Source: CAXTTV01 sp964247295
Lineage (GTDB): Bacteria > Chloroflexota > Ktedonobacteria > Ktedonobacterales > Ktedonobacteraceae
Reading direction: 5' to 3'
NCBI GenBank assembly: GCA_964247295.1
Contig: CAXTTV010000100.1
Location: 1-17,520 of the forward strand
Length of the DNA: 17,520 bases
Shown piece by piece: positions 14,934 to 17,520 of this stretch. Both the position numbers and the translations under genes were made by a program. The notes beneath the pieces are model-generated. The model was not told the DNA's origin. It saw only the letters and a list, made by a program, of their open reading frames with translations, and ran no database searches. Each line of letters begins with the position of its first letter. Within the stretch, counting starts at the first letter, position 1.

Positions 14934-15241
14934 ATGCCAGCCAACCTTTGTAGTCCCATTCTGGTAAATATCTGTAAGCCAGTGAGTTGTTCGTGCAGAA
15001 ATGCGATCCCGGTAGCAGTCAAGCGGTAGGGACGGCGACGTTCATCAACTGGAAGCGCCTCAATCAGTCCTTGTGTTTCCAGACGTGCGATCGCACCATA
15101 TAATGTTCCTGGACCTAGATGAATCCCCGCGAAAGCCTCAATATCCTCCATAATTGCATAGCCATGTTTTGGACTACCAGCGAGACTAGCTAAAATAAGA
15201 ATGGGCGGATCTGAGAAGCGTCCTAGACTAAACGAATCCAT
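14930..15241 (-). CDS. PadR-family transcriptional regulator
   Basis: The 103-residue protein is a PadR winged helix with the family marks PPILILASLAGSPKHGYAIM, then LGPGTLYGAIARLETQGLIE, then RRPYRLTATG, and a short C-terminal helix for dimerisation. ATG 15241 is preferred because GGAG lies 9 bases upstream; ATG 15256 (adding MENFV) has no ribosome site. It is first in an operon with two membrane protein genes. The promoter upstream has a consensus -35, and two tandem 17-bp repeats lie just downstream of the -10, a fitting place for autorepression. The inducer is unknown. Confidence 0.9.
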   Translation of the reverse strand: MDSFSLGRFSDPPILILASLAGSPKHGYAIMEDIEAFAGIHLGPGTLYGAIARLETQGLIEALPVDERRRPYRLTATGIAFLHEQLTGLQIFTRMGLQRLAGI

Positions 15242-15275
15242 GACAAAATTCTCCATGATTTGACTTTGTTACCTT

Positions 15276-15309
15276 AGTACGCTAGACGTAATAGTACGCT
15301 AGACGTAAT
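15276..15309. repeat. Tandem 17-bp repeat, probable PadR operator
   Basis: The unit AGTACGCTAGACGTAAT occurs twice with no gap (15276-15292 and 15293-15309). Each copy holds an imperfect inverted pair TACG-N5-CGTA. The repeats touch the -10 element of the PadR operon promoter and cover its transcription start. Confidence 0.7.
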
Positions 15310-15335
15310 ATAATTAAAAAAGGAGCGTTTGTCAA
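15307..15335 (-). promoter_or_regulatory. Near-consensus sigma-70 promoter of the PadR operon
   Basis: On the minus strand the perfect -35 TTGACA (complement of 15330-15335), exactly 17 bases, and TATATT (complement of 15307-15312) form a strong housekeeping promoter. Transcription would begin near 15300, within the tandem 17-bp repeats, about 60 bases before the PadR start codon. Confidence 0.75.
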
Positions 15336-15416
15336 GATACCTCTGGAGTAATTCAGGGCAATCGCAAGCGATACTGTTAGGAAAAAGAAAGGAACGAGGC
15401 CATCGGAGGGAGGTAA

Positions 15417-15660
15417 GGCTTCGTAGATCAGGTCACGTGTGGACCCGTGGGAACGGGACGCACCACCTGCATGCATCCCCGAAGCCGAATCAAAGGCTCG
15501 TCAGTCAGACCACAGGTAGGCCCGTGGGAATGGGAGCACTTATGGGGGTTTGGGGGTTATGACCGACGTTGGATCATCGTTCCTCTGAGACGTAAGGCGC
15601 GTGACGATGGCGAGGGGAGAGGTTTCCGTCTCCACGGGTCCACACGTGACCTGATCTACC
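15417..15660. repeat. 237-bp element with perfect 28-bp inverted ends plus a diverged third copy
   Basis: Bases 15423-15450 and 15632-15659 are perfect inverted copies of each other over 28 bp. A third, diverged copy in the same orientation as the left one spans 15495-15540, exactly 77 bases on (CCCGTGGGAA at 15444 and 15521). The similarity of copies one and two extends over about 46 bases, including flanking GGCT and CAC. The right copy read on the plus strand begins GTTTCCGTCTCCACGGG. The gene-free stretch 15257-15816 otherwise holds only the PadR promoter and a 19-bp hairpin; no protein-like frame is seen. It could be a miniature inverted-repeat element, degenerate CRISPR repeats, or a structured RNA. 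Confidence 0.6.
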
Positions 15661-15747
15661 TCATGCGACTCCCATTCTCTGCCCACCACCATCTTTCCCA
15701 TTTCCCGACAGCGTTGCAGGCATACTCCATCTTTGATTATGGTAGAA

Positions 15748-15801
15748 ACATGAAGTTGGATCAATCGGAGAAGTACACCCCTGATTGATCCAACTTCATG
15801 T
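15748..15801 (-). terminator. 19-bp perfect hairpin after the zinc-finger membrane gene
   Basis: The arms 15748-15766 and 15783-15801 are perfect over 19 bp with a 16-nt spacer. On the minus strand this lies 15 bases after the stop codon of the zinc-finger membrane gene and is followed by TTTCT, so it may terminate that transcript. The stem is longer than most terminators and the T-tract weak, so it could also be a small mobile-element relic. Confidence 0.45.
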
Positions 15802-15816
15802 AAAACTGAAACCGAG

Positions 15817-16301
15817 TTAGATGGTCTGGGTCGGCTTTATATTTTTGTTTGAACGCTCAGCCATAATATATTGATAAAGCGAGTTGCCCAGGATAAAGGG
15901 TGCGACAAATGGACCGATGAACAGCGAAAGAAGGAATTTGATAAGGTACATTACCGCAAAAATGAGAATAGGTGCAATGCATCCTATGTTTGGTGAAAAG
16001 GTTTGTAGCGCGCGTGAAATAAGTGACCAGCCATAAGGGACAGAGGCTAAAATATATCCCGCCGTTAAGGAGCCGGCAAGCGATTCGCCAGAGCGAAAGT
16101 AAAGAAAAGAAATAACAGCGAAGACTATTAGAGAGATTAAGATACGCATCAAGTGGTTCGTGGAGACCTGTTTATTACTGGCCGTAGTACAGGAGCTACA
16201 CATTGGGGGGTGAACTGCTGAAAGCACTCGCCACAGAGGCCGGCACCACAAGATTGACAGGTACCCACACAATCTCTCTCATTATGGGTTGAACACTTCA
16301 T
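15817..16301 (-). CDS. B-box-type zinc-finger membrane protein, interrupted by a -1 frameshift in a C6 run
   Basis: From ATG 16301 the minus strand encodes a compact zinc-ribbon/B-box segment: MKCSTHNERDCVGTCQSCG, then AGLCGECFQQFTP. The continuation PPMCSSCTTASNKQ and a membrane part (three or four helices, LMRILISLIVFAVISFLYF to FIGPFVAPFILGNSLYQYIM) lie in the other frame, which ends at 15817. The frames meet at six G on the plus strand (16205-16210); a seventh would restore a 161-residue protein. The N-terminal domain followed by DUF4870/DUF677-like membrane helices is typical of Chloroflexota zinc-finger membrane proteins of unknown role. The shorter open frame from 16272 alone gives an unlikely N-terminus. 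Either a sequencing or assembly slip, a real mutation, or slippage; a promoter with an operator-like palindrome lies upstream. Confidence 0.6.
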
Positions 16302-16359
16302 TACAGAAATAAAGACCTTTCTCTTTTTTTTCTTCTAAATACGTATTGGATGGAAATAT

Positions 16360-16393
16360 TGTCTATTATAACATAGACATGAATGGATGTATA
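16360..16393 (-). promoter_or_regulatory. Promoter with overlapping inverted repeat for the zinc-finger membrane gene
   Basis: On the minus strand TATACA, 17 bases and a perfect TATAAT (complement of 16365-16370) form a plausible promoter, with a start near 16358. The inverted repeat TGTCTAT-N6-ATAGACA (16360-16379) overlaps the -10, a classical repressor position. Confidence 0.5.
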
Positions 16394-16459
16394 TATGCAT
16401 TTGAAGTGATAAATGGTTAAAAATAGTATAGAGGTATATTCTTACACAACCCCACTTTT

Positions 16460-16748
16460 TGTAACTACTCAGGTGAGCTAGAAGGCTGGAAAAAGCGGTT
16501 TTCCAAGCAAGGTTTGTCGCAGGGCATGCAACGGATGCAGCCCCTGCTTGCGTAAGGAGGAAAGATAGCCACGAATGTGGCAAAGCGCCTCAGCTCTTGC
16601 GATGCTACGGAAGCAGCTAGAGACATTTTGTTTGACCTTCACCATCCGAATATCACGTTCGGCCTGACTGGTATCAAAGGGTACGGCAAAGTTGACCGCA
16701 AAGCACAAGACGGCATCGCGGTATTTGCTCAAGTGTGTCAAAAAAAGT
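16460..16748 (-). mobile_element. IS66-family insertion sequence relic (one end)
   Basis: The sequence GTAACTACTCAGGTGAGC at 16460 begins with GTAA, the usual outer bases of IS66 inverted repeats, and lies 18 bases beyond the stop of an IS66 transposase tail. Homology stops near 16742-16748, where the base composition turns AT-rich, so only about 290 bases of one end remain; the opposite end is not in this window. Confidence 0.6.
16478..16741 (-). pseudogene. IS66 transposase, C-terminal fragment
   Basis: About 87 residues remain of a protein normally about 450-550 long. The diagnostic segment is VPFDTSQAERDIRMVKVKQ, then SSCFRS, followed by LCHIRGYLSSLRKQG. The glutamate in QAERD is the last catalytic residue of the DDE triad; the two aspartates are missing with the N-terminal part. 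The frame continues only a few codons upstream (F-L-T-H-L) before a stop, so this is a truncated, inactive copy. Confidence 0.85.
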
Positions 16749-16906
16749 ATAAAGAGTTACTAGAACTCATCGGAAATATGATCTCATTACCTATAATACA
16801 TGATTTAATAGATGATATTAAGAAATTCAATGGACCTTTAGAAAAGATCAGAGATGATTCGTATATAAAATTGAAAGCAAAAAACTTGTCAAAAATTATT
16901 AGTTGA
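16742..16906 (+). pseudogene. AT-rich gene fragment joined to the IS66 relic
   Basis: A plus-strand frame of about 54 codons reads like a genuine protein tail, YKELLELIGNMISLPII then DLIDDIKKFNGPLEKIRDD, ending in a Lys-rich end and TGA at 16906. Its composition is clearly more AT-rich than the neighbouring genes, with A or T at most third codon positions. It has no start of its own, because the frame to its left is merely the antisense of the IS66 tail. It is probably the 3' end of a foreign gene cut by the IS event. Family not recognised. Confidence 0.35.
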
Positions 16907-17305
16907 TTATTCCCTTTTTCTAGAAAGTGGCCCAGATGCCTGGGAAGTTCGCCCAACATCTGTTACGAGTAAGTCCGCCAGTTCTAGCCCGTTGCTCTCC
17001 TCTTTAAGCCAGTAGGCCGCACCTGTGGAGAATGGGTTCCAGCCGTGTGCCAACGCATACGTAATAATTTGAGCAATGTCTTTGGGCTTCGGATAAGTTT
17101 GATAAACAAGATACTCTACTACCTTTGATGTTAGATTCACAAAAAGAGGCCGGTTCTTTTTCTCTTCTCCCCAAATCTGTACCCGGAGAATTCGACTTCC
17201 ATCAGGATGATAAAACCAGTCTGCCTTCCACCAGAATATTCTATCTTGAACGACAATCTTACGCAGCTTCTTTTTCATTATTGTTCTTTTACATAACTTT
17301 TTCAT
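16907..17305 (-). CDS. Small hypothetical protein
   Basis: The protein has up to 132 residues. It opens with basic residues (KKKLRKIVVQ), then alternating strands with aromatic residues (RIFWWKADWFYHPDG, LRVQIWGEEK, PLFVNLT), then a helical part, KPKDIAQIITYALAHGWNPF, and AAYWLKEE. Small beta-plus-alpha proteins ending 'I.YAL.HGW.P' recur as hypothetical proteins in diverse bacteria, so the gene is probably real. Starts at ATG 17305 or 17278 (MKKKLRK) are possible; neither has a strong ribosome site, and the second would match the conserved part better. It ends base-to-base against the AT-rich fragment. Function unknown. Confidence 0.6.
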   Translation of the reverse strand: MKKLCKRTIMKKKLRKIVVQDRIFWWKADWFYHPDGSRILRVQIWGEEKKNRPLFVNLTSKVVEYLVYQTYPKPKDIAQIITYALAHGWNPFSTGAAYWLKEESNGLELADLLVTDVGRTSQASGPLSRKRE

Positions 17306-17429
17306 CAACTTATTGCTGCTAGCATAACATACAGATGATTTGGCGCAGAAAAGAGGCCCTGAATAAGTATAAAGCGTATAGGGTGTAGTTCATTTTTTGG
17401 CGGAGTCAGTTGGTGAGCAGAGAACCCGT

Positions 17430-17473
17430 TCACGTGGTGTTAGGACGGCCCGTTGAGGGCAACCGTTCCGTGA
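17430..17473. other. Nested hairpin segment at the right edge
   Basis: Three nested pairings are visible: TCACG (17430-17434) with CGTGA (17469-17473), GGACGG (17443-17448) with CCGTTC, and GCCC with GGGC at the tip around GTTGA. The surrounding 17397-17520 is more GC-rich than the DNA to its left and shows no protein-like frame. It may be the edge of a mobile element or structured RNA continuing beyond the window; nothing decisive can be said. Confidence 0.3.
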
Positions 17474-17520
17474 CCGAGAAACCCTTCATGGTCATTTGAA
17501 GAGCCTTTCCTTGTGCTCCA

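Noticed and set aside
15423..15659. Calling the repeat cluster a CRISPR array outright
   Set aside because: Only two copies are in tandem, one is diverged, the third is inverted, and no cas gene is in the window; it is reported as a repeat with several explanations.
16577..16906. 109-codon plus-strand frame as one complete gene
   Set aside because: The first half is the antisense of the IS66 transposase tail; only the second half looks protein-like, so it is treated as a fragment.
17397..17520. Group II intron or tRNA at the right edge
   Set aside because: No GUGYG start, no domain V-like hairpin and no cloverleaf can be found in the visible bases.

Overview
The window looks like a piece of a chromosome from a filamentous, soil-type member of the Chloroflexota, most likely Ktedonobacterales. 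That is an inference from protein style: many paralog-type regulators and membrane proteins, B-box zinc-finger membrane proteins, a PadR plus 'RYGEEF' membrane protein pair, and IS66 debris. No rRNA, tRNA or other decisive marker is present. Gene density is moderate, with small operons separated by regulatory DNA that holds several clear inverted repeats.

Layout. (1) 1-1510: the 3' end of a flavin monooxygenase (+), a hairpin, and a SAM methyltransferase (-) with a readable promoter. (2) 1512-5120: a sulfur-handling operon on the minus strand (DUF442 phosphatase-like protein, CstB-like persulfide dioxygenase-rhodanese, TauE/SafE exporter), divergent from an ECF sigma factor (+). The shared intergenic region carries the same bipartite motif on both strands, ATGTAACC-N15-GCATC, with identical spacing. 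This suggests that the sigma factor drives both itself and the sulfur operon. (3) 5256-8331: a terminator hairpin, a metallophosphoesterase, a YvaD-like DUF5360 membrane protein under a 48-bp palindromic promoter/operator, a YdeI-like protein and a cupin. (4) 8426-10257: a coding remnant, a PD-(D/E)XK nuclease that resembles the C-terminal part of Card1-type CRISPR ancillary nucleases but lacks a CARF domain, and a small membrane protein. (5) 10410-12512: an OmpR-type response regulator and its histidine kinase. (6) 12534-15335: a GNAT acetyltransferase, then a PadR / 'RYGEEF' membrane protein / membrane protein operon with a near-consensus promoter and a tandem 17-bp operator-like repeat. (7) 15340-17520: a repeat- and relic-rich accessory stretch. 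It holds a 237-bp element with perfect 28-bp inverted ends and CRISPR-repeat-like copies, a zinc-finger membrane protein broken by one missing C in a homopolymer, an IS66 transposase relic abutting an AT-rich gene fragment, a small conserved-looking hypothetical gene, and an unexplained structured segment at the right edge.

The best candidates for something undescribed are the sigma factor/sulfur regulon switch, the CARF-less Card1-like nuclease, and the inverted-repeat cluster at 15417-15660. All functional statements come from reading the sequence and from remembered family knowledge; no database search was possible.
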